64,000 nt of DNA, taken from contig NZ_SKFG01000002.1 in NCBI RefSeq assembly GCF_004344915.1, forward strand, positions 1 through 64,000. Direction: 5' to 3'. Positions 8,272 to 17,814 of this stretch are shown here, in pieces. A model generated the notes under the pieces. It saw only the letters and a program-made list of their open reading frames with translations. It was not told the origin of the DNA and searched no databases. Both the position numbers and the translations under genes were made by a program. Within the stretch, counting starts at the first letter, position 1; each line of letters starts with the position of its first letter. The DNA comes from Paenibacillus albiflavus (lineage in GTDB: Bacteria > Bacillota > Bacilli > Paenibacillales > NBRC-103111).

Positions 8272-9522
8272 TTAAAAAGGTGTAATACATCTCGGTTTAG
8301 TATCAGCATGGAACAGCTTGTTTAATTGGCTTAGATAAGATTCGTCCGATAGCTTGACTAGCTTGTAGTTATATAAGCTAAGGAAGGAAACAGTTCCCAT
8401 CATTAATGCGGTGAACTCAGATATATCGATTTGAAGTTCGACTTCATAATCAGATGAAGAGGAGATCGTTGGGTAGCCATCTGCAAAATGCACCACTATA
8501 CTACATTCATTTTCGGTCAATAGGCTGTCATGGATCATCAGCTTCAGCTTGCACGTCTGTTGTCCGAATGAATGTGACGACAATTGAGAGAACAATCGAT
8601 GCACATCGATGATTCGATACATCAGCCCAACGCCAGACACATTGCTGATATGCGCGACATGGGGTAATAAATCTGTGCTGTCATTGCCTGTTTCACTTAA
8701 CAAATAGTGAAAATCCTCATCCTGCGTATTAATGACGATCTGACGAATTTGGTCGGCTTGACTATGCAAAAAGGCAAGGAGCTGTGATAAGGCATCAGGT
8801 GTCTCAAAAATCAATTCTTTCACGATGAGATCGTTAAGAAGGAAGTTGCTTTCACTCGCCCTTTTGAAATTAAAAATAAGGTAGCCGAGTATTTGGTTAT
8901 CTTGTTTGTAGCCGACATATACATTGGATGGATCGTCGAACCATCTGCGACACTCGAACTCATGCTTTTCAATCATCCCATGCACGGATGCAGCGTAACG
9001 ATTATAGCAATCGACCATTGCCTGCTTATCGTCTTTATTCAAATAGATTAGCTTGTCCTTCGGTCCTTTGGGCAGGTTGGCTGGACTTACGCGATACTGA
9101 TGCATTTTCGGTCCGATTGCAAAGCCCATTTGTTTATAGAAGCTTACGCGAAAAGGATGTAGCAATGCCATACTTGCGCCAGCTTGTCGGTAATGACGAA
9201 GGAAGTAAGTTAGCATTTCTTTGGCAATGCGCTCTTTCTTATGCAGTAGATCCACGCATACAGAGCCGATCCCACCTGCAAATACTTTTGCTTCATACAC
9301 ATTGAGGTGAAAATCAAAGAACTTCATGCCACCAAGCATCTCTTCATCGCGAAAATAACCGTAGAAGCCGGTCTCCTGATCCTCATGGTATTGAATGGAT
9401 GTTCGTGTAATCACATTATTGCGCGCCTGTTCGTTATGTAAGCCATTTGCAGGGTATGCTGCTCCCATTAGGGATACGAATGATGGAATTTCCTGCTCTG
9501 TTATTCTGCGAATCTCTCCCAT
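8272..9522 (-). CDS. Eis-like GNAT acetyltransferase with SCP2-like C-terminal domain
   Basis: 416 residues in the Eis/YkkB layout: an N-terminal GNAT domain (VFAGGIGSVCVDLLHKKERI as the acetyl-CoA loop, ending in SFYKQMGFAIGP), a second GNAT-like domain, and a C-terminal sterol-carrier-like domain ending at the usual carboxylate. The ATG at 9522 is chosen over an in-frame GTG at 9531 because AAGGAG overlaps the GTG and sits eight bases before the ATG. Family members acetylate amines, including aminoglycosides in mycobacteria; the substrate here is unknown. Confidence 0.8.
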   Translation of the reverse strand: MGEIRRITEQEIPSFVSLMGAAYPANGLHNEQARNNVITRTSIQYHEDQETGFYGYFRDEEMLGGMKFFDFHLNVYEAKVFAGGIGSVCVDLLHKKERIAKEMLTYFLRHYRQAGASMALLHPFRVSFYKQMGFAIGPKMHQYRVSPANLPKGPKDKLIYLNKDDKQAMVDCYNRYAASVHGMIEKHEFECRRWFDDPSNVYVGYKQDNQILGYLIFNFKRASESNFLLNDLIVKELIFETPDALSQLLAFLHSQADQIRQIVINTQDEDFHYLLSETGNDSTDLLPHVAHISNVSGVGLMYRIIDVHRLFSQLSSHSFGQQTCKLKLMIHDSLLTENECSIVVHFADGYPTISSSSDYEVELQIDISEFTALMMGTVSFLSLYNYKLVKLSDESYLSQLNKLFHADTKPRCITPF

Positions 9523-9660
9523 AGCTGTCACTCCTTTTGATCAAAATTTGGACGTCATGTATATACCTTGCAATATAACATAGATCAGCCTTTTTCTAAA
9601 CTTGCACTTCTCATCTGCATCGTTTATCGTAGAATTATTAACTACATAAGGAGGAATTTC

Positions 9661-11049
9661 ATGCTTAATCCATCACTTGTTCATAATATTTTGACGGCTG
9701 CTCTGGAAACAGGGGGAGACTTTGCTGAAGTATTCGTAGAAGATAAAACAGTTGGCAACCTCGGGATGATAGGTGGCGTAGTTGAAACGGCTCTATCTGG
9801 TCGAGATTTTGGCGTAGGCGTTCGAATTTTAAATGGTAGTTTTGCCGTCTATGCTTATACGAATGATTTTAGCGAAGCGAATCTGATCAAGGTAGCCAAA
9901 TCTGCTGCACAGGCTATTCGTGGCAATACCCGCAATCATACGATTGATCTTCGTAAATCAACGCTAGAGAATCAGCATTTAATTCGCATTATGCATAATG
10001 ATGTTGCCAAAGCTCGCAAAGTTGATTGGCTCCGCCGTGCACATGATGTATCCAAAGGTTACAGTCCGTTAATTTCACAGACTTCCTCAACACTTATCGA
10101 GTGGAATCAGAATATTCTGATCGCCAATTCAGAAGGACTATTTGTAGAGGATAGTCGAACTTATACGCGTCTTGTTTTGCAAGCAATCGCAGAATCAGGT
10201 GCTGATAAGCAAACAGGAGCACATGGTCCTGGTGCCTATGCAGGGCTCGAATTCATGGAGAACATAGATCTCGACTGGTATGCCAAAGATGCAGCAAGGA
10301 TAGCATCCACAATGGTAACTGCAAAGCATGCACCAAGCGGTAAACTGCCTGTCGTGATTGACAATGGCTTCGGTGGTGTTATATTCCACGAAGCATGTGG
10401 TCACGGACTTGAAGCTACTGCTGTAGCGAACAAGGCATCCGTATTCTCGGATAAGCTAGGTGAGCAAGTAGCGTCACCAATTGTTACAGCTATTGATGAT
10501 GGAACACTTAAGAATGAATGGGGATCCTTGAACATCGATGATGAAGGAATGCCAACTCAGCGTAATGTTCTGATCGAGAATGGCATACTCAAGAGCTACT
10601 TGATCGACAACTTAGGTGGGCGCAAGATGGGAATGGCATCAACAGGCTCTGGACGTCGCCAATCTTATCAATTCGCTCCTACTTCTCGTATGAACAATAC
10701 GTACATTGAGAATGGAGATTCCACACCTGAAGAGATTATTGCAGCTACTGAGCATGGTCTTTATGCCAAATATATGGGTGGTGGTTCCGTGAACCCGGCA
10801 ACAGGCGAATTTAACTTTGCCGTTCTCGAAGGTTACATGGTTCGTAATGGAAAGATCGAAGAGCCAGTGAAGGGCGCAACATTGATTGGCAAAGGGATTG
10901 ATACCTTGAATAAAATTGATATGGTCGGCAATAACCTAGCGCATGGTCAAGGCATGTGCGGTTCTTTAAGCGGAAGTATCCCTGTTAACGTAGGTCAGCC
11001 AATGATACGTGTTTCCAATATGACTGTTGGCGGCAGAAAGGGGGAATAG
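9661..11049 (+). CDS. tldD: TldD-family metalloprotease
   Basis: 462 residues. TldD and TldE form a heteromeric zinc protease that degrades unfolded peptides and matures some RiPPs. The active-site motif HEACGH is at residues 243-248. The ATG at 9661 follows AAGGAGG; the open frame extends upstream to 9568 without a better site. It is followed two bases later by tldE, so they form one operon. No RiPP precursor gene is evident beside it. Confidence 0.9.
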   Translation: MLNPSLVHNILTAALETGGDFAEVFVEDKTVGNLGMIGGVVETALSGRDFGVGVRILNGSFAVYAYTNDFSEANLIKVAKSAAQAIRGNTRNHTIDLRKSTLENQHLIRIMHNDVAKARKVDWLRRAHDVSKGYSPLISQTSSTLIEWNQNILIANSEGLFVEDSRTYTRLVLQAIAESGADKQTGAHGPGAYAGLEFMENIDLDWYAKDAARIASTMVTAKHAPSGKLPVVIDNGFGGVIFHEACGHGLEATAVANKASVFSDKLGEQVASPIVTAIDDGTLKNEWGSLNIDDEGMPTQRNVLIENGILKSYLIDNLGGRKMGMASTGSGRRQSYQFAPTSRMNNTYIENGDSTPEEIIAATEHGLYAKYMGGGSVNPATGEFNFAVLEGYMVRNGKIEEPVKGATLIGKGIDTLNKIDMVGNNLAHGQGMCGSLSGSIPVNVGQPMIRVSNMTVGGRKGE

Positions 11050-11051
11050 GC

Positions 11052-12395
11052 GTGGATATTCGTTCATTTCAAGAGAAGCTATTTGCTAGAGGTCAAGAGC
11101 TTGGCGTTCATAAATTAGAAATTTATTATCAGCAAGGCCGTTCCACTAGTGTTCGTGTAGTTAAGGGTGAGATCGACGCTTATACGATCAAGGAAAGTGG
11201 AGGCTTATCACTTCGTTTAGAACATAATGGCCAAATGGGATATGCCTATACGGAAAAGCTTGATGAGGATTCAATCGATTTCTTGATCGAAGAAGCTCGT
11301 CAGAATGCAGGTATCGTTGAAAGCAAAGAGCTCGAAGAGCTATTTGCTGGTTCAGAATCTTATGTAAGCCTTAGTACGTATTCAGAAGCATTAAGCAACG
11401 TGGCTCCTGAGAAATTGATAGAGGCTGCTTTAGCGATGGAAAAAGAAGCATTGCAGGCTGATCCTCGCATTACGATGGTCCATACGAGTAGTGTGAGCAA
11501 TTCGGAGAGCGAAGTGTTTATTGCGAATAATTTAGGACTGGATTGCGCAGCTAAATATAATCAAGCTGTAGCGGGTATTTACGTCATCGCAGAAGAAGGC
11601 GGAGAGAAGACTACAGGCGGTTGGTATGAGTATACATTAGAGGATTTTGACCAAGTCGATTACTTAAAAGCAGCTCGTGAAGCGGTTAAGGAAGCAGTTT
11701 CCAAACTAGGCGCTGATACGATTGAATCGAGTAATTATCCGGTTATTTTCCGTCAAGATGCAGCAAGTACGATGCTTGAAATCTTCACAAATATTTTCTC
11801 TGCTGAAGCAGTTGATAAGGATTTTTCTCGTCTAAAAGGTAAAATCGGTGAACAAGTTGCAGCTAGCATCGTAACGATCGTCGATGATCCTCATATGGCT
11901 AATGTACCTGCAAGATGCACGTTCGATGCAGAAGGCAGCGCAACGAAACGTGTTGAAATCATTAAAGAAGGTCAACTCCTAACTTTCTTGCATAACCGCA
12001 AGACAGCACAGAAGTTCGGTGTGGAATCAACAGGTCATGCTACTAAAGGAAGCTATCGCGCCAAAATCGGCATTTCTCCGCAGAATTTATTCATTACTGC
12101 AGGCGCAACTTCGCTGGAAGATATGATTGGCAGTATGGATAAAGGTCTTATGATTACCGATCTTCAAGGTACACACGCAGGTGCTAATGCAGTTTCTGGC
12201 GAGTTCTCATTATCCTGTAATGGATTCTTGATTGAGAATGGAGCGATCGTACGTCCTGTGAATCAGATTACGGTTTCAGGCAACTTCTTTAATTTACTTC
12301 AAGACGTAGAAGTTGTAGGGAATGACTTGCGATTCTTGGATAGTTGTACTTCCCCTTCGCTTAAAGTGAAGTCCTTGACGATATCGGGAGCTTAG
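11052..12395 (+). CDS. tldE: TldE/PmbA-family protein, partner of TldD
   Basis: 447 residues, GTG start two bases after tldD, with the Shine-Dalgarno AAAGGGGG inside the tldD end. TldE lacks the HExxxH motif, as seen here, and completes the heterodimer. The C-terminal SGEFSLSCNGFLIENG and QITVSGNFFNLLQ segments are typical of the family. Function follows from the partner. Confidence 0.88.
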   Translation: MDIRSFQEKLFARGQELGVHKLEIYYQQGRSTSVRVVKGEIDAYTIKESGGLSLRLEHNGQMGYAYTEKLDEDSIDFLIEEARQNAGIVESKELEELFAGSESYVSLSTYSEALSNVAPEKLIEAALAMEKEALQADPRITMVHTSSVSNSESEVFIANNLGLDCAAKYNQAVAGIYVIAEEGGEKTTGGWYEYTLEDFDQVDYLKAAREAVKEAVSKLGADTIESSNYPVIFRQDAASTMLEIFTNIFSAEAVDKDFSRLKGKIGEQVAASIVTIVDDPHMANVPARCTFDAEGSATKRVEIIKEGQLLTFLHNRKTAQKFGVESTGHATKGSYRAKIGISPQNLFITAGATSLEDMIGSMDKGLMITDLQGTHAGANAVSGEFSLSCNGFLIENGAIVRPVNQITVSGNFFNLLQDVEVVGNDLRFLDSCTSPSLKVKSLTISGA

Positions 12396-12447
12396 TAATA
12401 GATGAATGGCGAGTGATAATCCGCTAATGGAGAGGAGACAAGACACG

Positions 12448-13422
12448 ATGTATGCGGCAGTTGTTACTCAATTTGGCGGACCAGAAGTGCTGGAGTATCT
12501 CGAAGTAGATAGACCGTCTCCTGGTCCGAATCAAGTACTAATCAAAGTTGCAGCAACGAGTGTAAACTATGCGGATATCAAAGGTAGGTACGGGAATAAA
12601 GGAGCTGTTCAGCCACCGTACATCCCTGGATTAGATGTTGCTGGGACAATAGTTGCAGTAGGTTCAGAAGTAAGCGAATTTCAGGTGGGACAACGAATCA
12701 TCGCATTTCCTGCAGGCGGCTCCTATGCAGAATACGTCGTGGCGGATGCAATCCTTACTTACGTGTTGCCTGACTCTATTGATTTTAAAATAGCTGCTGC
12801 TTGTCCTATTGTTTCATTTACATCTTACAAGCTGTTAGCTGACGTTGCTCGTATAGTGGCAGGAGAAACTGTGCTTATACATGCTGCAGCAGGCGGGATC
12901 GGGACAACGGCAATCCAGTTAGCTAAGTTATTAGGGGCAAGTCAAGTCATTGGTGTTGTGAGCAGCGAATCCAAAATAGATACCCCGCTACGAGTTGGAG
13001 CCGATGTCGTCATTGACAGCTCGAAGGAAGATTTTGCTCAGCGTACCCTTGAATTAACTAATGGACGCGGTGTTGATGTCATTCTCGATTCGGTAGCTGG
13101 CAGGGTCACTGAGCAAAGCTTGCAATGTCTGGCATGGTATGGACGACTCGTTCAGTTCGGCAACTCAAGTGGTGAAGTAGGAACGGTTCAGTCCAAGGAT
13201 CTCCATACAAGTTGTCGATCTGTGCTTGGTTTCAGCCTAGGTACAACGAGAGCGCAGCGTCCTCATCTTTTGCGTGATGTTGCAGATAAGGTGCTGGAAT
13301 TCATAGCGGATGGATCGCTGCAAATGATGATCGGTGATACATTCCCGCTCCGTGACGCGAAACTGGCCCATGAATTAGTAGAGAACAGGCGCAGTCAGGG
13401 AAAGGTATTATTAATACCATAG
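12448..13422 (+). CDS. Zinc-independent quinone oxidoreductase (MDR family)
   Basis: 324 residues. Medium-chain reductase with N-terminal FGGPEVLEY and a dinucleotide-binding HAAAGGIGTTAIQLAK loop; the metal-binding cysteines of zinc alcohol dehydrogenases are missing, as in NADPH:quinone reductases. The ATG at 12448 is ten bases after AGGAG; an in-frame ATG at 12406 lacks a site. It ends at a strong bidirectional terminator. It could detoxify quinones or enals; substrate unknown. Confidence 0.82.
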   Translation: MYAAVVTQFGGPEVLEYLEVDRPSPGPNQVLIKVAATSVNYADIKGRYGNKGAVQPPYIPGLDVAGTIVAVGSEVSEFQVGQRIIAFPAGGSYAEYVVADAILTYVLPDSIDFKIAAACPIVSFTSYKLLADVARIVAGETVLIHAAAGGIGTTAIQLAKLLGASQVIGVVSSESKIDTPLRVGADVVIDSSKEDFAQRTLELTNGRGVDVILDSVAGRVTEQSLQCLAWYGRLVQFGNSSGEVGTVQSKDLHTSCRSVLGFSLGTTRAQRPHLLRDVADKVLEFIADGSLQMMIGDTFPLRDAKLAHELVENRRSQGKVLLIP

Positions 13423-13429
13423 TGATAAG

Positions 13430-13474
13430 AAAAATGGTGATACAGGAATAGCTCCCTGAATCACCATTTTTTCT
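13430..13474. terminator. Bidirectional intrinsic terminator
   Basis: AAAAATGGTGATACAGG pairs, with small mismatches, with CCTGAATCACCATTTTTT; A-run and T-run on the two sides let it stop both the oxidoreductase gene and the leftward permease gene. Confidence 0.8.
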
Positions 13475-13475
13475 T

Positions 13476-14828
13476 TTATTTAGAATGCTGCTCTGCAGCT
13501 GATTGCTCAGGTTGAGATTCCTTCTTTTTACTCGGGATAATCAGATTCAATATTAATGCAGCAAGTGCACCGATCGTAATGCTCGAAGAAAGCAGGTACG
13601 AGATGAATGAAGGTACATTATCTAGGCTGCTTGCAGGCAATACGATCACCGCCATCGTCATCAGGATGGGTACACCGATGATCATCATTGCACGTTCGTC
13701 GAGATTGATCAGCTGAACAATTTTTAGACCGTTAATGAAGATTGCTACACATACAACACCGAATATACCGTTAATTACGGGCTCTGGAATACAGGTAATT
13801 GCGGTTGAAAGTTTAGGGAACAGTCCCAACAGTATAAGCATTCCGCCTCCTGCCATAATCGCCATTCGACTGCCTACACCTGTAATCGCAACTAAGCCGG
13901 CGTTGGAAGAATAGCCTGTCATTGGCGTACCGCCAAACAAAGCCCCTACAAAACAGCCTAGTCCTTCACCAACAGCAGCCCGATTTAAACGATCATCCGT
14001 CAGTTCCTTGCCAGTCACGGAAGATACAACAAACCAGGTACCCGTTGTTTCAATCAAAATAATGAAATAGATAAACACCATTGTTAGGATAGCGCTCCAA
14101 TTAAACACTGGTGCACCAAATGGGAAGAATGTCGGGAGTGAAAACCATGGTGCTGCCGATACTGGTGAGAAATCAACTGTGCCAAAGAAAGATGCAGCAA
14201 TCGTTCCAACTAGGATGGCGACAAGTACAGATATTAAACGCGACAACGTTCCTAGACGCTTGCCTTTGCCACCAAGCAGCATGCATAGAATTAAGATGCC
14301 AGCAGATATTGCAGCGATGAGTACATTGGTCCATAGATTTCCTTCGGAAATGAAAATGTTATTCATACCGATAGGCATTAACGCAATTCCAACTATCATA
14401 ATTACCGTACCGCCAACTAGCGGAGGAATAAATTTACGAACAGATTTGGCAAACCACTTGAGTGGATAACCGATCAGTGCGATGATCAAAGCCCCTGGGA
14501 GCAATGCACCTGACATAGCTCCAAGCCCGAGTTTACCGCCAATTGCACCTATAGCACCGATTGGAACGTAGGATGGTCCTTGTACGACTGGAAGCTTTAA
14601 GCCAAAGCCTGTTTGAATTAAGGTAGCTAAGCCAGTGCCGAGAAAACACATTTGAATGAAAAAGGCTGTGTCCTGCGTACTTAATGATAAAATACCTGCG
14701 ATTATGATGGGTGCGATGTACAAATCCATTGCGAGGACATGCTGAAGTCCAAGCAATAAAGCCTTTCCCGGGCTGATTTTATCATCAACTCCGATTACAA
14801 GTCTGCCTGACTTAGGTGGTTGTTCCAT
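13476..14828 (-). CDS. NCS2-family purine/uracil permease
   Basis: 450 residues from the ATG at 14828 (AGGAGG upstream, 12-base spacing). A longer version from the ATG at 14897 adds 23 residues with a weaker AAGGG site; the family N-terminus (LVIGVDDKISPGKALLLGLQ) favours the shorter form. About 12-14 hydrophobic segments, QGPSYVPIGAIG and the NCS2-type GGTPMTGYSSNAG loop are visible. It probably imports xanthine or a related nucleobase by cation symport. A PurR-box-like pair lies upstream. Confidence 0.85.
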   Translation of the reverse strand: MEQPPKSGRLVIGVDDKISPGKALLLGLQHVLAMDLYIAPIIIAGILSLSTQDTAFFIQMCFLGTGLATLIQTGFGLKLPVVQGPSYVPIGAIGAIGGKLGLGAMSGALLPGALIIALIGYPLKWFAKSVRKFIPPLVGGTVIMIVGIALMPIGMNNIFISEGNLWTNVLIAAISAGILILCMLLGGKGKRLGTLSRLISVLVAILVGTIAASFFGTVDFSPVSAAPWFSLPTFFPFGAPVFNWSAILTMVFIYFIILIETTGTWFVVSSVTGKELTDDRLNRAAVGEGLGCFVGALFGGTPMTGYSSNAGLVAITGVGSRMAIMAGGGMLILLGLFPKLSTAITCIPEPVINGIFGVVCVAIFINGLKIVQLINLDERAMMIIGVPILMTMAVIVLPASSLDNVPSFISYLLSSSITIGALAALILNLIIPSKKKESQPEQSAAEQHSK

Positions 14829-14922
14829 TGGTGTGAATTTCCTCCTCGTGTATCTTCGACTGTGATTCTTCTCACACCGATTATAGTAGTCTGACATTTA
14901 TTTGTATACCCTTTTATCGAAA

Positions 14923-14966
14923 AAACACGAATAATTCATATTTTATTCACTTTAATGTTCGTTTTT
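14923..14966. promoter_or_regulatory. Candidate PurR box pair
   Basis: On the minus strand AAAAACGAACATT (complement of 14954-14966) fits the Bacillus PurR box AWWWCCGAACWWT at all but one position. A weaker partner with CGAA at 14928-14931 lies inverted about 18 bases away, the usual arrangement. It lies upstream of the permease and in the shared gap with the divergent Rieske gene, so PurR control of one or both is predicted. Confidence 0.5.
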
Positions 14967-15093
14967 AGCTTGATTATTTCGCTGATTTTGCCTAAAATTA
15001 GTTTTGTAATCAATAAAGTGACGAAGATCAATGATATCTGAAACAAGGGATACACCTTTTGTTAACATTATACTCAAAGGAGATTATTACATC

Positions 15094-16077
15094 ATGATCA
15101 TCAACGATACTGTCCTTCGGCAAGAATGGATTGTCGCATGCTTGGCTACTGATCTCACGAATGAACCAAAGCAAGTTTTTATTATGGGAGAGCGAGTAGC
15201 TCTATTCCGTACGGAGGAAGGCGTTCATGCATTTAAAGATTTATGCATCCATCGTGGAGCAGCGCTTTCATTAGGTTGTGTCAAAAATGGTCAGCTTGTA
15301 TGCCCATACCATGCTTGGGAGTACAATACTGAGGGTGAATGTACGAAAATACCACAGCTGCCAGCTAGCCAAGCGATTCCTGCTAAAGCACGTGCAACGG
15401 TATATGGCTGCAAAGAACAATATGGCTTTATTTGGGTCAATTTGAGTGGAGATATGGAAGGAGCACCTTTCTTCCCATTCCCGGAATTTGAAGATGATCA
15501 GTTTCATAAAGTGATGTGGGGACCTCAAGTAGTTGCAGCCAAGCCTCCACGTATTATTGAAAATTTCCTTGATGTTGGACATTTGGCTGTCGTTCACGAG
15601 AATTATTTAGGTGTTTCCGATCATACCGAAATTGGGGATTATCGTGTGATTCGTGATGAACGGGGGATTCATTCGGAGGAGATCGAAGTGTTCCAACCTG
15701 ATCCGGACGGCTCAGGACAAGCGAAGAATGTATATTATACCTATGCGATCGATCGTCCGATGACTGTTCATTTTACTAAACGAGATAAAGAAACAGGAAA
15801 CCTCATGTCGATTCTATTGACGGTACAGCCTCGCGATACCGAAACATCGGTAGCCTATGGCGTAATGTGCTTCAACTATGATACTGGCAACAGTGATGAA
15901 GAGTCTGTCGAATTCCAAGATATGATTTTTGCACAGGACAAGCCGATTGTAGAAAATCAGAAGCCTGAAGATCTCCCGCTTGATTTGCAAGTTGAATTAT
16001 CGTTAAAATGCGACCGCGTTAGCATCGCATATCGCCAGTATCTGAAGGAACTCGGTGTGAATTGGGGAACGGCTTAA
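15094..16077 (+). CDS. Rieske [2Fe-2S] non-heme iron oxygenase
   Basis: 327 residues. N-terminal Rieske motif CxH...CxxH is seen as CIHRGAALSLGC followed by CPYHAWEY; the mononuclear iron motif DVGHLAVVHE (Asp-x2-His-x4-His) marks the catalytic domain. This is the large subunit type of ring-hydroxylating or O/N-demethylating oxygenases. The ATG at 15094 follows AAAGGAG; an upstream ATG at 15031 does not. No reductase gene is adjacent. Divergent from a purine-type permease, so a purine or heterocyclic substrate is possible but unproven. Confidence 0.85.
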   Translation: MIINDTVLRQEWIVACLATDLTNEPKQVFIMGERVALFRTEEGVHAFKDLCIHRGAALSLGCVKNGQLVCPYHAWEYNTEGECTKIPQLPASQAIPAKARATVYGCKEQYGFIWVNLSGDMEGAPFFPFPEFEDDQFHKVMWGPQVVAAKPPRIIENFLDVGHLAVVHENYLGVSDHTEIGDYRVIRDERGIHSEEIEVFQPDPDGSGQAKNVYYTYAIDRPMTVHFTKRDKETGNLMSILLTVQPRDTETSVAYGVMCFNYDTGNSDEESVEFQDMIFAQDKPIVENQKPEDLPLDLQVELSLKCDRVSIAYRQYLKELGVNWGTA

Positions 16078-16093
16078 TATCACACAATAATCG

Positions 16094-16135
16094 AAAGCCT
16101 CTTGCAAGCATTAGAGTTTGCAAGAGGCTTTTTTA
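16094..16135. terminator. Bidirectional intrinsic terminator
   Basis: AAAGCCTCTTGCAA and TTGCAAGAGGCTTT form a perfect 14-bp stem followed by TTTT, stopping both the oxygenase gene and the leftward mqn pair. Confidence 0.85.
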
Positions 16136-16138
16136 CAT

Positions 16139-16978
16139 TTATCTCAATTGTGCCAAATCGAACTCGGGTACTAATCTTTCTTTCATCGCGCGTCCTAGCA
16201 ATGCTTCAATAGCCTGGTAGCCTGCCTCGCCAAGATTAGCAGAGAATTCGTTTACGTATAAGTTAATGTGTGCTTTCGTCACTTCAGGCGACATTTCTTG
16301 CGCATGAGAGAGTACGTACTGCTCCGATGCCTCCGGGTTCGCCCATGCATATTCAACGGATTTGCGAATCCACCCTTCGATGGCTTTAAGATCGAGTGAT
16401 CTACGAACGATAATCGCGCCTAGTGGAATCGGTAGCCCTGTATCTGCTTCCCACCAATTACCTAGGTCTGCAAGCAAGGTTAATCCATAATTTGGATATG
16501 TAAAGCGTGCTTCATGAATGACTAGACCCGCATCAATTAACCCATCACGTACGGCTGGCATAATCTCATGGAAAGGCATCACGATTATTTCGCCTACGCC
16601 TCCAGGAACATTCTGAGCTGCCCAAAGTCTAAAAAGAAGATACGCAGTTGACCGCTCGCTTGGAACAGCTACTTTCTTACCGCTTAGTGCTGCTGCACCT
16701 TGTTTACCGCCAACTTCATCTCTGGACAGTACAAGCGGTCCACAGCCTCTGCCTAGTGCACCTCCGCAAGGTAATAGTGCATATTTGTTAAGTACCCATG
16801 GAAGGGCGGCATAGGATATTTTCATAATATCTAGCCCGTCATCTGTCACTGCAAGATAGTTCGTAATATCGACATCGGCATAGGTAACGTCGAACTTAGG
16901 TGCATCAGGGATAAGTCCATGAACTAAAGCATGGAAGATGAATGTATCATTGGGACAAGGTGAAAAAGCAATTTGCAT
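16139..16978 (-). CDS. mqnD: 1,4-dihydroxy-6-naphthoate synthase
   Basis: 279 residues. MqnD cleaves cyclic dehypoxanthinylfutalosine in the futalosine route to menaquinone. N-terminal FSPCPNDTFIFHALVHG, DVDITNYLAV and the C-terminal HINLYVNEFSANLGEAG segments are family hallmarks. Its ATG directly abuts the mqnB stop; the AGGAGG for it lies in the mqnB tail. Together the pair shows the organism uses futalosine menaquinone synthesis; other mqn genes are outside the window. Confidence 0.92.
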   Translation of the reverse strand: MQIAFSPCPNDTFIFHALVHGLIPDAPKFDVTYADVDITNYLAVTDDGLDIMKISYAALPWVLNKYALLPCGGALGRGCGPLVLSRDEVGGKQGAAALSGKKVAVPSERSTAYLLFRLWAAQNVPGGVGEIIVMPFHEIMPAVRDGLIDAGLVIHEARFTYPNYGLTLLADLGNWWEADTGLPIPLGAIIVRRSLDLKAIEGWIRKSVEYAWANPEASEQYVLSHAQEMSPEVTKAHINLYVNEFSANLGEAGYQAIEALLGRAMKERLVPEFDLAQLR

Positions 16979-17653
16979 TTATAATACCTCCTTCAAAATG
17001 GAGCATGCCTGTTCGAGTGCTTGCAGAGCTTCCCCGATTCGCCATGCGGAACGATCCCTTGGACCAACAGCGTTCGATATCGCTCGGATTTCAATTGCAG
17101 GGATTCCTTGGATCTGTGCGGCAATGGCTACTCCGTAGCCTTCCATAGCTTCAGCGGTTGCTCCTGGCACACGTTTACTTAACTCTAAAGCAGTTTCCTG
17201 TGAGCCAGTAACTGTTGTTACGGTGAGTATAGGTCTAGCGATAGTAGGCAGATGAGCATCGCTCAATGCTGCAGTCACTTTGTTAATAATCTCAGGATCT
17301 ACGGATATGCGTGAAGAACCGAATCCTAGCTCGTCTACGCTTAAGTAACCATCAGGTGTCTCCGCGCCAAGATCAGCGGCTATGATCTCGCTAGATATGA
17401 CAATTGATCCAATGTCAGCTTGTCCGATAAATCCACCGCCAATTCCAGCGCTTATGACAAGTCCATAATGTTCATTTTGTAACGCAAATGCTGTATTGGC
17501 ACCTGCAGCTGCAGGTCCAACGCCTGCTAATTTAACATCAAATCGGTTATCTGCCTGAAGTCCACGCAATACCGCTTCTCTCTCGGCCTCAACGGCAGTC
17601 ATGATCAGTATACGTTTATCAGGTTTTGTAGAATTTTTCACATCATCTTGCAT
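16979..17653 (-). CDS. mqnB: Futalosine hydrolase
   Basis: 224 residues. Nucleosidase of the MTA/SAH type that splits futalosine to dehypoxanthine futalosine and hypoxanthine. Visible: ILIMTAVEAEREAVLRGL at the N-terminus, VISAGIGGGF and EAMEGYGVAIAAQ (catalytic Glu region) near the C-terminus. AAGGAG precedes the ATG. The released hypoxanthine could feed the purine pool. First gene of a two-gene operon. Confidence 0.9.
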   Translation of the reverse strand: MQDDVKNSTKPDKRILIMTAVEAEREAVLRGLQADNRFDVKLAGVGPAAAGANTAFALQNEHYGLVISAGIGGGFIGQADIGSIVISSEIIAADLGAETPDGYLSVDELGFGSSRISVDPEIINKVTAALSDAHLPTIARPILTVTTVTGSQETALELSKRVPGATAEAMEGYGVAIAAQIQGIPAIEIRAISNAVGPRDRSAWRIGEALQALEQACSILKEVL

Positions 17654-17814
17654 TAGAAAATCTCCTTATCATGAGCATTGCTTTAATCATAGCATCCCTG
17701 AACGCTAATTTGAAGATTTCGGGCGATATGTGCTCGTATACGAAACAACTGGATTAAATAGCTCATTTATGTAATGATTATAGAGATTATCGACAGAATT
17801 GGAGTCTTATACGA

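Noticed and set aside
9661-12395. RiPP cluster around tldD/tldE
   Set aside because: No precursor peptide, cyclase or exporter gene is adjacent.
14111-14469. Open frames antisense to the permease gene
   Set aside because: They are in the shadow of a clear NCS2 gene and have no ribosome sites or motifs.
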